Shown here piece after piece: positions 1-8,565 of a stretch of DNA of 64,000 nucleotides (position 1 is its first letter; each line of letters opens with the position of its first letter). Source of the stretch: Brenneria goodwinii (lineage in GTDB: Bacteria; Pseudomonadota; Gammaproteobacteria; Enterobacterales; Enterobacteriaceae); NCBI RefSeq assembly GCF_002291445.1, contig NZ_CP014137.1:3782001-3846000 (forward strand), given 5' to 3'. Below the pieces are notes generated by a model. The model saw only the letters and a list, made by a program, of their open reading frames with translations. It was not told the DNA's origin and made no database searches. The position numbers were made by a program, and so were the translations under genes.

Positions 1-1
1 C

Positions 2-1021
2 CGCGGCACATTAACCCATTTCTCTTTGCAGGAAGCGATGGTCGAACTGGAGGGCGGCGCAGGCTGCGCTCTGTACCCGTGTGGCGCGGCGGCGATTACC
101 AATGCCATCTTTTCTTTCGTTTCGGCGGGCGATCACATCCTGGTCACCGGTTCAACCTATGAACCGACCCAAAGTTTTTGTAACACCGTTCTCAGTAAAC
201 TGAATATCGGCACCACCTATTTCGATCCGCTGATCGGCGCAGGCATCAGCGAGCTAATCCAGGAAAACACCAAAGTCGTGTTTCTTGAATCCCCCGGCTC
301 CATCACCATGGAAGTTCACGACGTACCGGCAATCGTGCAGGCGGTTCGCCGCATCAATCCGGAAATCGTGATCATCATGGATAACACCTGGGCGGCGGGT
401 ATCCTGTTTAAAGCGCTGGATTTCGGTATCGATATCTCGGTGCAGTCCGGCACGAAATACATGGTCGGCCACTCTGACGCCATGCTGGGCACGGCCGTGG
501 CGAACGAACGTTGCTGGGAGCAGTTGCGTGAACACTCCTACCTGATGGGGCAAATGGTCGATGCCGACACCGCCTATGTCGCCAGCCGCGGTCTGCGAAC
601 GCTGGGAGTCCGCCTCAAACAGCATCAGGAAAGCAGTATCCGCATCGCGAAATGGCTGTCTGAACGCCCGGAAGTGGCTGTCGTCAATCACCCCGCGCTG
701 CCGGAATGCAAAGGCCATGAATTCTATGCCCGTGATTTTAAAGGATGCAGCGGACTCTTTTCCTTTGTACTGAAAGATAAGTTGAGCAATGCGCAGTTGG
801 CCCGCTATCTGGATAACTTTGAACACTTCAGCATGGCGTATTCATGGGGCGGCTTTGAATCGCTGATTCTGGCCAATCAGCCGGAATCCCTGGCATCGAT
901 TCGTCCGGTTGCCGGCGTCGACTTTACCGGCACACTCATTCGCTTACATATTGGACTTGAAGATAGCGACGATCTGATTGAGGATCTGGCACGCGGTTTC
1001 GGCAGAATTCAGGAAGTGTGA
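2..1021 (+). CDS. metC: cystathionine beta-lyase MetC (5'-truncated by window edge)
   Basis: PLP-dependent enzyme of methionine synthesis that cleaves cystathionine to homocysteine, pyruvate and ammonia in the cytoplasm. The frame is open from base 2, and its first residues (RGTLTHFSLQEAM) match the interior of MetC, so the true start lies before the window; the TTG at 26 is internal. About 340 residues are visible against about 395 in E. coli. The PLP lysine sits in SGTKYMVGHSD (codon at 455-457), and the LEGGAGCALYPCGAAA stretch is typical of the Cys/Met metabolism PLP family. The metC-yghB order matches E. coli. Identity is close to certain; only the N-terminus is missing. Confidence 0.97.
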   Translation, partial: RGTLTHFSLQEAMVELEGGAGCALYPCGAAAITNAIFSFVSAGDHILVTGSTYEPTQSFCNTVLSKLNIGTTYFDPLIGAGISELIQENTKVVFLESPGSITMEVHDVPAIVQAVRRINPEIVIIMDNTWAAGILFKALDFGIDISVQSGTKYMVGHSDAMLGTAVANERCWEQLREHSYLMGQMVDADTAYVASRGLRTLGVRLKQHQESSIRIAKWLSERPEVAVVNHPALPECKGHEFYARDFKGCSGLFSFVLKDKLSNAQLARYLDNFEHFSMAYSWGGFESLILANQPESLASIRPVAGVDFTGTLIRLHIGLEDSDDLIEDLARGFGRIQEV

Positions 1022-1061
1022 CGCAACAGGCCCATATCCCTGGATTTAGCTGCATCGAAGT

Positions 1062-1160
1062 AGGTAAAGCGTGTATCATAAGCAGGATAATCTTAACTAA
1101 AACCGCTTTACCTTAACCCAACGCTTATCCTAATCAGCATTAATCTTAACAGAATAAGCG
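1062..1160. repeat. two successive inverted repeats downstream of metC
   Basis: Two imperfect hairpins lie in tandem. The first pairs aggtaaagcg (1062-1071) with cgctttacct (1104-1113). The second pairs cgcttat (1122-1128) with ataagcg (1154-1160). Both loops contain the word aatcttaac. There is no T-tract, so neither is an obvious intrinsic terminator. They lie in the 3' untranslated part of metC, upstream of the stronger terminator candidate at 1204. Function unknown. Confidence 0.45.
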
Positions 1161-1203
1161 CTTAGCCCTGCGCTGGCTTTAGCGTATTTAAGTACAACAT
1201 GGT

Positions 1204-1232
1204 CGGGCCGTTTCGCCCCGTTTTATTTTTTT
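1204..1232 (+). terminator. probable Rho-independent terminator after metC
   Basis: A short GC stem (gggc/gccc, with an alternative cggg/cccg pairing) is followed by ttttattttttt. Its position between metC and yghB fits termination of metC. The yghB ribosome binding site follows, so some read-through cannot be excluded. Confidence 0.55.
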
Positions 1233-1262
1233 AGGGCTTCAGTTACCTGACAGGAAGTAATA

Positions 1263-1922
1263 ATGAGTGTGGTTCATGAAATTATTCAGGCGCTATGGCA
1301 TCAGGATTTTAGCGCACTGGCAGACCCCCACGTCATCTGGGTGGTTTACGGCATTTTGTTTACAACCCTGTTTCTGGAGAATGGCCTGCTGCCAGCCTCT
1401 TTTCTTCCTGGCGATAGCCTGCTGCTGTTGGCCGGCGCCATGATCGCCAAAGGCGTCATGAGTTTTATTCCCACCATGATTCTGCTGACCATAGCCGCCA
1501 GCCTCGGATGTTGGTTCAGCTACCTTCAAGGGCGCTGGCTGGGAGATACCCGCTTGGTGAAAGGTTGGCTGCTGCAACTCCCCGCCCACTACCACCAGCG
1601 CGCTCACCACCTGTTTTACCGCCACGGGCTGGTGGCGTTGCTGATTGGCCGTTTCCTGGCGTTTGTCCGTACGCTGTTGCCGACAATCGCCGGTATTTCC
1701 GGACTCAATAACGTTCGTTTTCAGATATTTAACTGGCTCAGCGGTTTTCTTTGGGTTGGCGGCATTGTGACGCTCGGCTACGCCATGAGCCACATTCCAC
1801 TGGTAAAACGCTATGAAGATCAGGTCATGACCGCGCTGATCCTTCTGCCCGTCATTCTGCTGATTGGTGGGTTAATCGGCATCGTCATTATGGTATGGCG
1901 CAGGAAACACGCCACGGCCTAA
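1263..1922 (+). CDS. yghB: DedA-family membrane protein YghB
   Basis: Inner-membrane protein of the DedA/SNARE-associated (VTT) superfamily. In E. coli, YghB and its paralogue YqjA are jointly needed for normal division and proton-motive-force homeostasis; the family is implicated in undecaprenyl phosphate or phospholipid handling. Its 219 residues equal the E. coli length. It has several hydrophobic segments, the conserved acidic FLENGLLPASFLPGDSLL stretch near residue 40, and the GRFLAFVRTLLPTIAG motif near residue 130 with the essential arginines. The start is supported by AGGAAG about nine bases upstream. It follows metC as in E. coli. Confidence 0.96.
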   Translation: MSVVHEIIQALWHQDFSALADPHVIWVVYGILFTTLFLENGLLPASFLPGDSLLLLAGAMIAKGVMSFIPTMILLTIAASLGCWFSYLQGRWLGDTRLVKGWLLQLPAHYHQRAHHLFYRHGLVALLIGRFLAFVRTLLPTIAGISGLNNVRFQIFNWLSGFLWVGGIVTLGYAMSHIPLVKRYEDQVMTALILLPVILLIGGLIGIVIMVWRRKHATA

Positions 1923-1994
1923 GCGCGTTAACCCGTCTCTTAAAGCGTTAAAACACGACTTCACGCCGGATTAAATAGCAGCCTTATTTTCTAC

Positions 1995-2000
1995 TATAAT
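1995..2000 (+). promoter_or_regulatory. candidate -10 element for dkgA
   Basis: A perfect TATAAT lies about 110 bases before the dkgA start, inside a 190-base gap. The -35 region about 17 bases upstream is poor (taaata-like), so the promoter may need an activator or rely on its -10. Call based on motif and position only. Confidence 0.35.
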
Positions 2001-2112
2001 TAATTGATATGCCTACAGGGTCAAAGCCTAGCGGCTACGACGCCTGCGGGTTGTCATTCCCGTTATTCACTGATTATCCCATTGATTAATAATAGAAAAA
2101 AAGGAGAGTGAC

Positions 2113-2940
2113 ATGACGCAACCTAAACTCAAACTGGCTGACGGCAATATCATGCCTCAGTTGGGCCTTGGCGTCTGGCAGGCAAGTAACGAAGACGCCG
2201 CGAGCGCCGTAGCCGAAGCATTAAAAACGGGTTATCGCGCCATTGATACCGCCGCCATTTACAAAAATGAAGAAGGCGTCGGCCAGGCGCTGCAATCCAC
2301 CGATGTCCCGCGTGAAGAATTATTTATCACCACCAAGCTCTGGAACAACGACCAGAAAGAACCGCAGAAAGCGCTGGAAAAAAGCCTGAGTAAACTGCAA
2401 TTGAGCTATGTGGATCTTTATCTGATTCACTGGCCGCTACCGCAACAGAACACCTACGTGGATGCCTGGCGCGGGCTGATTAAATTACAGGAACAGGGGC
2501 TGGTAAAAAGTATCGGCGTCAGTAACTTCCATACTCGTCACCTACAGCGGCTAAATGATGAAACCGGCGTCTTTCCCGTCATCAATCAGATTGAGCTGCA
2601 TCCGCTGTTTCAGCAGCGTCAGCTTCACGCCTGGAACGCCACCCATCGTATTCAGACCGAATCCTGGAGCCCGTTGGCGCGAGGCGGCGCAGGGGTATTC
2701 GATCAACCGATTATCCGTAAACTGGCGACGAAGTATAATAAAACTCCGGCGCAAATCGTGATCCGTTGGCATCTGGACAACGGATTGGTGGTTATTCCGA
2801 AATCCGTTACCCCTTCCCGCATCAGAGAAAATTTCAACGTATTTGATTTCCGTCTGGATAAAGATGAGCTGGGCGAAATCGCCAAACTGGACAGCGGCAA
2901 ACGCCTCGGCCCCGACCCGGACACCATGGAAAACGCCTGA
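2113..2940 (+). CDS. dkgA: aldo/keto reductase DkgA (2,5-diketo-D-gluconate reductase A)
   Basis: NADPH-dependent cytosolic aldo/keto reductase. The family reduces 2,5-diketo-gluconate, methylglyoxal and other small aldehydes. It is 275 residues, as in E. coli. The AKR tetrad is visible: Asp45 and Tyr50 (IDTAAIY), Lys75 (FITTKLW) and the histidine of LIHWP near 106. The C-terminal cofactor segment VIPKSVTPSRIREN is intact. AAGGAGAG lies just before the ATG. In E. coli, yqhC and yqhD separate yghB from dkgA; both are absent here. Confidence 0.95.
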   Translation: MTQPKLKLADGNIMPQLGLGVWQASNEDAASAVAEALKTGYRAIDTAAIYKNEEGVGQALQSTDVPREELFITTKLWNNDQKEPQKALEKSLSKLQLSYVDLYLIHWPLPQQNTYVDAWRGLIKLQEQGLVKSIGVSNFHTRHLQRLNDETGVFPVINQIELHPLFQQRQLHAWNATHRIQTESWSPLARGGAGVFDQPIIRKLATKYNKTPAQIVIRWHLDNGLVVIPKSVTPSRIRENFNVFDFRLDKDELGEIAKLDSGKRLGPDPDTMENA

Positions 2941-2985
2941 CGCCACGCCTCTCGCCGGCAAGACGGTTTTCTGTCGGCAAGTGGG

Positions 2986-3723
2986 TTAATCCGTTACCTG
3001 AAACTCATACACATCGCTACGGCAATAGATTTCACAGTATTCCAGCAGAGCGCCCTGAGCGTCATAGGTATGCTGACGGCTCAACAATAATGGCGATCCC
3101 AGCGGCACATTGAGATAGTCGGCCACGTCCGCCGGCGACGCCACCGCTTTCAGGCGATAGCGTTTTTTATCCGGATAAATATGGCGTTCCGCCCAATATT
3201 GGTACAGAGAATGCTCCAGCTGTCGCGGTTCCGGTAATAACGCCAGCGGGATCCATACGGCTTCCAGCGATGCCGGTTCGCCATTAATTAACCGCACGCG
3301 CCGTAAATGCGTGACCCATTCGCCTTCGGGCAAAGACATTTCTTCGGCAATTGACGCAGAAAGTTTTATTCTGCTCCTTTCCAGCCAGAGATTGCCCGCC
3401 ACGCCACCGCTCCGCAACACCAGCGAGGTGAAACCGGACTCGTCTTCGTCCAGCGAATAGCTCAAATGCTGGCTGACTCTGGTGCCGATACCCTGCTGAC
3501 GAACGATTAGACCGCTCTCTTCCAGTAGCGCCAAAGAGCGGGAAACGGTTACGCGAGATAAGCCTGTTTGTTGCGCAATGGCCCTTTCCGCAGGCAGAAA
3601 TTGGCCGGACAGCTCTTTTCGCCGCTTAATTTCCGCTTTCAGGAGCGCGGCAAGCTGCATATAACGAGGCGCGGCAGACGGTTCGGCCAGTTTATCTCTA
3701 ACCAGAAGTAGTAATTCCTGCAT
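2986..3723 (-). CDS. GntR-family transcriptional regulator with UTRA domain (YegW-like)
   Basis: A DNA-binding repressor or activator of the HutC/FarR branch. Residues about 20-85 form the winged helix (LPAERAIAQQTGLSRVTVSR then a wing). The rest is the ligand-binding UTRA domain, ending CRSDVYEFQV, a characteristic HutC-type terminus. At 245 residues it resembles E. coli YegW (248). It is transcribed away from the permease-kinase pair that starts at 4436, and that kinase resembles YegV. I infer it controls those genes in response to their substrate; this is not shown by the sequence. Ligand unknown. Confidence 0.85.
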   Translation of the reverse strand: MQELLLLVRDKLAEPSAAPRYMQLAALLKAEIKRRKELSGQFLPAERAIAQQTGLSRVTVSRSLALLEESGLIVRQQGIGTRVSQHLSYSLDEDESGFTSLVLRSGGVAGNLWLERSRIKLSASIAEEMSLPEGEWVTHLRRVRLINGEPASLEAVWIPLALLPEPRQLEHSLYQYWAERHIYPDKKRYRLKAVASPADVADYLNVPLGSPLLLSRQHTYDAQGALLEYCEIYCRSDVYEFQVTD

Positions 3724-4435
3724 ATTGCAGCCTTTTTATTGTTTTACGCTGCGTTCAGCATACGCGATAGTTAAACAAAAATGTTGAATCGATTAAGTTG
3801 TAAAGCAAAATTTATCGGACTGGTATTGGCATATTATAGGTATTAAATTGGACTTGCACCTATGGATTGATTTTCGTAAACTCGTGCCCTCAATGCCAAC
3901 ACCAGGGGCATTAATTGACCACGCCAGATCCCCGTCACATCGCGTTTGAAAGCCCTATGGGAAACGATGAGTGGCGCACCAGGGACTTCATTAGAAAATA
4001 TACGCAGGAGCGGGTTCCAGCATGTTCCGGCTGGCTCCAATAACAATAGCGCCGCGGTTGCATTGACCGCAGGCGACTAGATTGATAGCCCCATCCAGTT
4101 ACCGGCTTAATGGATGGATACCGATAACGCGGTCAAGCCAGAGGTTTTGTTCCGTTCTGGACTGACCGCATCGGCGCTTCTGATAACAACGCCGTCGCGC
4201 CTTCCCATGCCCAACGCCCCTGAATTTCCGGCGTTATACCCTATTATCTGCTACGCTTGACGGCGGTACGGATACTGTGGCGCCATCATCACCGTATAGA
4301 TGGCACATGAAATGGCATTCGTGCCTTCCCAGCGACATGGCTTACCCCGTTCAATCAAACCATTTGATTGATTCTTCTTCGTTTTCCGCCATTCGTTATT
4401 CGTTATACGCCAAGGCTAAAAAGGAGCAAGCCGAC
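3724..4435. other. 712-base intergenic region, no recognised gene
   Basis: This separates the divergent GntR gene from the NCS1 permease. The first 150 bases are AT-rich and probably hold the regulator's promoter. Bases 3843-4260 have a codon-like GC level, and a short minus-strand frame (3843-4046) is present but matches nothing I recognise and has no clear ribosome binding site. The stretch may be decayed coding DNA. Open frame also continues upstream of the permease from 4277, but the good ribosome binding site is at 4421. Confidence 0.4.
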
Positions 4436-5866
4436 ATGGGTGAGGTACGACAAAATCAAACCAGCGCCGCGCAACCACAGAACAAAACCTGGAAAGTGGA
4501 AAATGCCGGTATCGATCGAATCCCGGAAGCGGAACGCACCGGTAAGCCACTGGAATTATTTTGGATCTGGTGTGCGGCGAATATCGGCATTCTCGGCATT
4601 GTCTACGGCGCCATTATCGTGTCGTTCGGCCTTTCTTTTATTCAATCCATCCTTGCCGCGATTCTCGGGGTGGCCAGCTTCGCGCTGGTCGGTTTTACCT
4701 CGTTTGCCGGTCAAATCGGGCGCACCGCCACCCTGACGCTCTCGCGTGTCATTTTCGGCCTGAAAGGCAATATCGCGCCGACCGCCTTCAGTTGGTTCAC
4801 ATTGATGGGATGGGAAGCCGTCAACCTTATCACCGGCACACTGACGCTATCCGCCCTGTTCGAGGCCGTGGGACTCAGCGGCGGCGCCATACTGACCGCG
4901 GTTTGTTTGCTGCTTTTCGGCGGTCTGACTATTGCCGTCAGTATTCTGGGGCAGAACACGCTGATCCTGCTGCAAAGCTGGATCACGCGAATCTTCGGCA
5001 CCATGACGCTGGTGGTGGTGATCTATATTCTGTTCAACACGCCGTGGCACAAGGTGCTGTCGCTGCCATCCGGCGACTGGCTGAGCGGATTCCTTCCCGC
5101 GGTGTCGGTCATTGCCGCCGGTACCGGCGTGGGCTGGACGATCGCCGGCGCGGATTACAGCCGTTATCAGCGTCCGTCAACCCGCCGAGGCAGCGTCTTC
5201 GCCGCAGTCGTGGGCGGCGCCGCCCTGCCGTTGATACTGCTGATGCTGGCCGGTATTCTGCTGTCATCCCAATTGCCCGAGCTCTCCAGTTCGGCTAACC
5301 CGATCGCGCTGATTGGTACGGTGCTACCGACCTGGATGTCCGTTCCCTATTTATTGACCGCCACGGCCGGTATTATCACGATTGCGGTATTGAGCCTCTA
5401 TTCCGCCAGCCTCAACCTACTGACCATCGGCGTAAAGGTACGCCAGTCGATAGCGGTAGCCTTTGACGCCGTGCTGGTTGTGGGCGTCGCCATCTATGTG
5501 CTGTTTATCTCCGGCGATTTTCTGACGCCCTTTATCTCCTTCCTGATCTTCTGCGGCCTGTTTCTCGGCCCCTGGTCTGCGGTGTTCATCCTCGATTATT
5601 TCCTGGTTCGCCGCCGTCACGGTTACAACGACGAACTGCTCTTTGGCTTAAACGGCAAGAACCTCGGCGTACGCTGGGTACCGCTATGTTGCTGGCTGCT
5701 GGGCGCCATTGGCGGTCTGATGGTGACCAAAACCGGTTTTATCGACGGGCCGCTGGCGATAGGTATTTTCGCCAATTCCAGCTTAGGCCTGTTTATCTCG
5801 TTCGCTATCAGTCTGGCGACCTACTGGCTTTATCTATTGGTTAAACCACAAGAGACGCTGATATGA
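4436..5866 (+). CDS. NCS1-family nucleobase/nucleoside permease
   Basis: An inner-membrane permease of the nucleobase:cation symporter-1 family (CodB/PucI/allantoin-type), with about 12 hydrophobic segments over 476 residues. Family signatures are the N-terminal NAGIDRIPEAER, PLELFWIWCAANIG at the first membrane segment, and AGADYSRY between central segments. The ATG at 4436 is chosen because AAGGAG lies nine bases upstream; an in-frame extension to 4277 is hydrophilic and lacks a binding site. The stop overlaps the kinase start as ATGA. Substrate cannot be read from sequence; a cytosine, purine or nucleoside-type compound is likely given the linked YegV-like kinase. Confidence 0.88.
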   Translation: MGEVRQNQTSAAQPQNKTWKVENAGIDRIPEAERTGKPLELFWIWCAANIGILGIVYGAIIVSFGLSFIQSILAAILGVASFALVGFTSFAGQIGRTATLTLSRVIFGLKGNIAPTAFSWFTLMGWEAVNLITGTLTLSALFEAVGLSGGAILTAVCLLLFGGLTIAVSILGQNTLILLQSWITRIFGTMTLVVVIYILFNTPWHKVLSLPSGDWLSGFLPAVSVIAAGTGVGWTIAGADYSRYQRPSTRRGSVFAAVVGGAALPLILLMLAGILLSSQLPELSSSANPIALIGTVLPTWMSVPYLLTATAGIITIAVLSLYSASLNLLTIGVKVRQSIAVAFDAVLVVGVAIYVLFISGDFLTPFISFLIFCGLFLGPWSAVFILDYFLVRRRHGYNDELLFGLNGKNLGVRWVPLCCWLLGAIGGLMVTKTGFIDGPLAIGIFANSSLGLFISFAISLATYWLYLLVKPQETLI

Positions 5867-6798
5867 GGACATTTACGCCTGACCGCCCGGTGGTGGTGGT
5901 TGGCGGCGCCTGTGGCGATATGCTGCTGGCGCTGCCGCGTCTGCCGGTCAGCGGCGAAGATATCGAGGGCCAGGATCTCGGCCAGCAGATTGGCGGTTGC
6001 GCATTCAACGTGGCGCGCGTGTTGCATCGTCTCAACGTGCCGATCGTCAACGGGATGCCGGTCGGTAATGGACCGTGGGGGAAAGCCGTCGAAGCCGCCA
6101 TGACGGAAATGAATCTGCCGGTCTTATTGCGCAATACGGAAATGGATAACGGCTGGTGCCTGGCAATGACGGAGCCTGACGGCGAGCGGACCTTCATCGG
6201 CATCACCGGATGCGAGGCCCACTGTAGCCGGGAAATGCTGCAACAACTGGCGATGCCGGACCACGCGCTGCTGTACGTTAACGGTTATGAACTGTTCGGC
6301 GAAGGCGGACGGGCTTTGCGCCAATGGACGCTGGCGCAGACGCAACAGAAGCTGATCGATTTCGGCCCGCGTTTACCCTTTATTCCCGCCGAGTTTATCC
6401 AGGCGCTGGCCGGCAGCAACGCCATCCTGACGCTAAACCGCGATGAAACGCGGCTGCTATGCGGCGAAGGCGAGAGTGTTTCACAAGCCATGCTTTACGC
6501 GCGGCGCAACGGGTTAACGCTGATTTGCCGCCTGGATAAGGAAGGCGCCTGGATTTGCCCGCCGGACGGCGAACCCACCGCCGTTGCGGCCTATCCGGTG
6601 CAGGTTGTCGATACCATCGGCGCCGGCGACGCGCACAGCGGCGGTCTGCTGGCGGGCCTATCCGCCAACTGGCCGCTACGCGACGCCGTTGACCTGGCGA
6701 ATCAGGTGGCGGCCTGCGTCGTCGCCGGTCAGGGGGCGGCAGGCGCGCCGGACTGGAACACGCTGCGCCGCTATTTTCCGCATTCCGGCCTGGCGTAA
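5863..6798 (+). CDS. PfkB-family carbohydrate/nucleoside kinase (YegV-like)
   Basis: A ribokinase-fold kinase of 311 residues. The N-terminal glycine pair motif is IGGCAFNVARVLHRLN. The C-terminal PfkB signature is VVDTIGAGDAHSGG, whose GAGD aspartate is the catalytic base. DNGWCLAMTEPDGERTF and RLDKEGAW closely resemble E. coli YegV, an uncharacterised kinase encoded with a GntR regulator (YegW) and a nucleoside transporter (YegT). Here the start overlaps the permease stop by four bases, implying translational coupling and a shared pathway: import followed by phosphorylation. Substrate unknown; nucleosides or related ribosides are the best guess. Confidence 0.87.
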   Translation: MRTFTPDRPVVVVGGACGDMLLALPRLPVSGEDIEGQDLGQQIGGCAFNVARVLHRLNVPIVNGMPVGNGPWGKAVEAAMTEMNLPVLLRNTEMDNGWCLAMTEPDGERTFIGITGCEAHCSREMLQQLAMPDHALLYVNGYELFGEGGRALRQWTLAQTQQKLIDFGPRLPFIPAEFIQALAGSNAILTLNRDETRLLCGEGESVSQAMLYARRNGLTLICRLDKEGAWICPPDGEPTAVAAYPVQVVDTIGAGDAHSGGLLAGLSANWPLRDAVDLANQVAACVVAGQGAAGAPDWNTLRRYFPHSGLA

Positions 6799-6834
6799 AA
6801 AGACGTTTCAGCCCTGATTAGGCCGGGCAAATCA

Positions 6835-8253
6835 TCAGGCCGAAGGCTGAACCACCAGTTGCCCGGTTGAACCGTGATCGGCCATCTCTAGCGTCTGGCT
6901 GTAATACAGGAAAGGGAAAGCCTGCGATGACAGCTGGGAAAAATAGACCAGCAGTTCGACATCGTTATCCACCCACACCGTGTCCTTCCAGCCGCTATCT
7001 TCTACCGGCACCGCTCCCCCGTTGACGCTGCGCACCAAAAACTTCACCCCTTGAATATGGAAGGGCTGCGGGGTATCGGCATGAATAATCCAGCGTTCAC
7101 AGCGGCCCTGCTGGGTCTGAACATCGATGCGGGTCATATCCCACATGGCGCCGTTGATACTCGGCAAACTGTCGCCCAGACGGAACTCTCGCGTGCGGCT
7201 GATGCTGCCTTCGATAATATTATCCGCCAGCAGACGCATCGGCAGATTATTCGTCACCAGCGGCAGTAATCCGGTCGGCTTAAGCGTTAATACCTGCGTG
7301 GAAATCAAAATGCTGGACGGCTCAAACAGCCCGCGCAGACGATCTAGAATCCCGGCCGATTCGCCCGCCGTCAGCGTAACCTCATCGCCCTGCGACATAT
7401 CAATCAGGATCTCCCGCCGCTCGCCGGGCGCCAGGGAGATCTGATTAATCGCCATCGGCGCTGGCAGCAGCCCCTGATCGCTGGCAATCACGTGCATCGG
7501 CCGGCCGTCGCTCATCCGCATCACATAGCGGCGGGAATTTGACGCGTTCAGTAGCCGTAGCCGCACCCAGCCGCGGGACACCTCGACATAGGGGTTCCGG
7601 GCGCCGTTAACCAGCAGCGTATCGCCGACAAAACCGTCGCTGCCCGCCGGGTTATAAATCGGCACGCCAAAGCTATCCAGGCGTTTATCCTGAATAATCA
7701 GCGGAAAATCATCCACGCCATAATGATTGGGAATAGGTAAGGTTTTAGCGGTGCTGTCTTCCACCAGCCAGAGCCCCACCAACCCGTTGTACACGTGCGG
7801 CGCCATGCGGTTTGGCGTGTTGGCATGATACCAACAGGTGGCGGACGGCTGACGGATCGGCAATACCGGCGACCAGTCCATCCCCGGCGATATCATGCGC
7901 GCCGCGCCGCCCATTAGCGAACCGGAAACCTGTAATCCGCTGATGGTCATGGATACCGGCTCATTGAGCCGATTATTGTAAATCAGTTTCACGTCATCGC
8001 CGTCGAATACCCGTACCGTCGGTCCCAGATAACGGCCGTTAATGCCCCAGACCGACGTTTTACGGTCATCGGTGAAAGCCCAGTGGGCCCGTAGCATCGT
8101 CAGAAACAGAGGCTGTCCCCTACGCGACTCCAGCAATGGGGGGATCGGTAAGGCGGTTGGTATTCCGCCGGTCGCCGCCAACAATGGCTTACTCCCCGCA
8201 CAACATAATGCAAAACCCGATGCCTGAATAAACTGACGCCGGCTGAGTGACAT
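6835..8253 (-). CDS. ftsP: cell division protein FtsP (SufI)
   Basis: Periplasmic multicopper-oxidase-fold protein without the usual copper chemistry; it stabilises the divisome under stress and is a classic Tat substrate. The N-terminus MSLSRRQFIQASGFALCC is a twin-arginine signal (SRRQFIQ) with a hydrophobic core. Three cupredoxin-like domains follow over 472 residues (E. coli 470). Segments such as MAPHVYNGLVGLWLVED and HADTPQPFHIQG align with SufI. It lies downstream of plsC and parC on the same strand, as in E. coli, and is convergent with the kinase gene. Confidence 0.95.
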   Translation of the reverse strand: MSLSRRQFIQASGFALCCAGSKPLLAATGGIPTALPIPPLLESRRGQPLFLTMLRAHWAFTDDRKTSVWGINGRYLGPTVRVFDGDDVKLIYNNRLNEPVSMTISGLQVSGSLMGGAARMISPGMDWSPVLPIRQPSATCWYHANTPNRMAPHVYNGLVGLWLVEDSTAKTLPIPNHYGVDDFPLIIQDKRLDSFGVPIYNPAGSDGFVGDTLLVNGARNPYVEVSRGWVRLRLLNASNSRRYVMRMSDGRPMHVIASDQGLLPAPMAINQISLAPGERREILIDMSQGDEVTLTAGESAGILDRLRGLFEPSSILISTQVLTLKPTGLLPLVTNNLPMRLLADNIIEGSISRTREFRLGDSLPSINGAMWDMTRIDVQTQQGRCERWIIHADTPQPFHIQGVKFLVRSVNGGAVPVEDSGWKDTVWVDNDVELLVYFSQLSSQAFPFLYYSQTLEMADHGSTGQLVVQPSA

Positions 8254-8565
8254 AGCGACTCCGTAAATCGATTAAACCGTATAAAAGATTTAACTTCCGA
8301 TTGGTCATCTGGAAGAAAACAAATATTCAGACTGCGAACCCACGTTTTCAGATCCCATCGGCTCTCATCCAAATTGCCTTCGTCGTTTCTGCAAGAACAC
8401 CGGCCGCGTTTTTAAACAGACCCGGATAACAGGATCCAGGGATCGGCTCCTCATCTGGCGACAGGAACGACATATTTCTATTAATCTGTGTTTGTTATCA
8501 AGCTCACATATTAAGCCTGAAAAGATTACCCTCTGCCAAGAAGCAGAGGGGGCTGGCATTTTGAA
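8254..8565. other. intergenic region between plsC and ftsP
   Basis: A 312-base gap between two minus-strand genes. The plsC-proximal end holds a hairpin listed separately. The rest is the presumed promoter and leader of ftsP. I see no convincing small gene or sigma-70 hexamer pair. Confidence 0.4.
8520..8551 (-). terminator. probable terminator downstream of plsC
   Basis: An eight-base-pair perfect stem (ccctctgc 8530-8537 with gcagaggg 8544-8551) has a six-base loop. On the minus strand it is followed by a short T-rich stretch (taatctttt). It lies 15 bases past the plsC stop. Confidence 0.6.

Noticed and set aside
254..826. 190-residue minus-strand frame inside metC
   Set aside because: Lies entirely within the metC coding region; no ribosome binding site or family match, so a shadow frame.
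3843..4046. Short minus-strand frame in the GntR-permease gap
   Set aside because: I could not match it to a known family and it has no good start; kept only as part of the unresolved gap.
4277..4435. Upstream in-frame extension of the NCS1 permease
   Set aside because: Hydrophilic, no family similarity, no ribosome binding site; the AAGGAG at 4421 supports the start at 4436.
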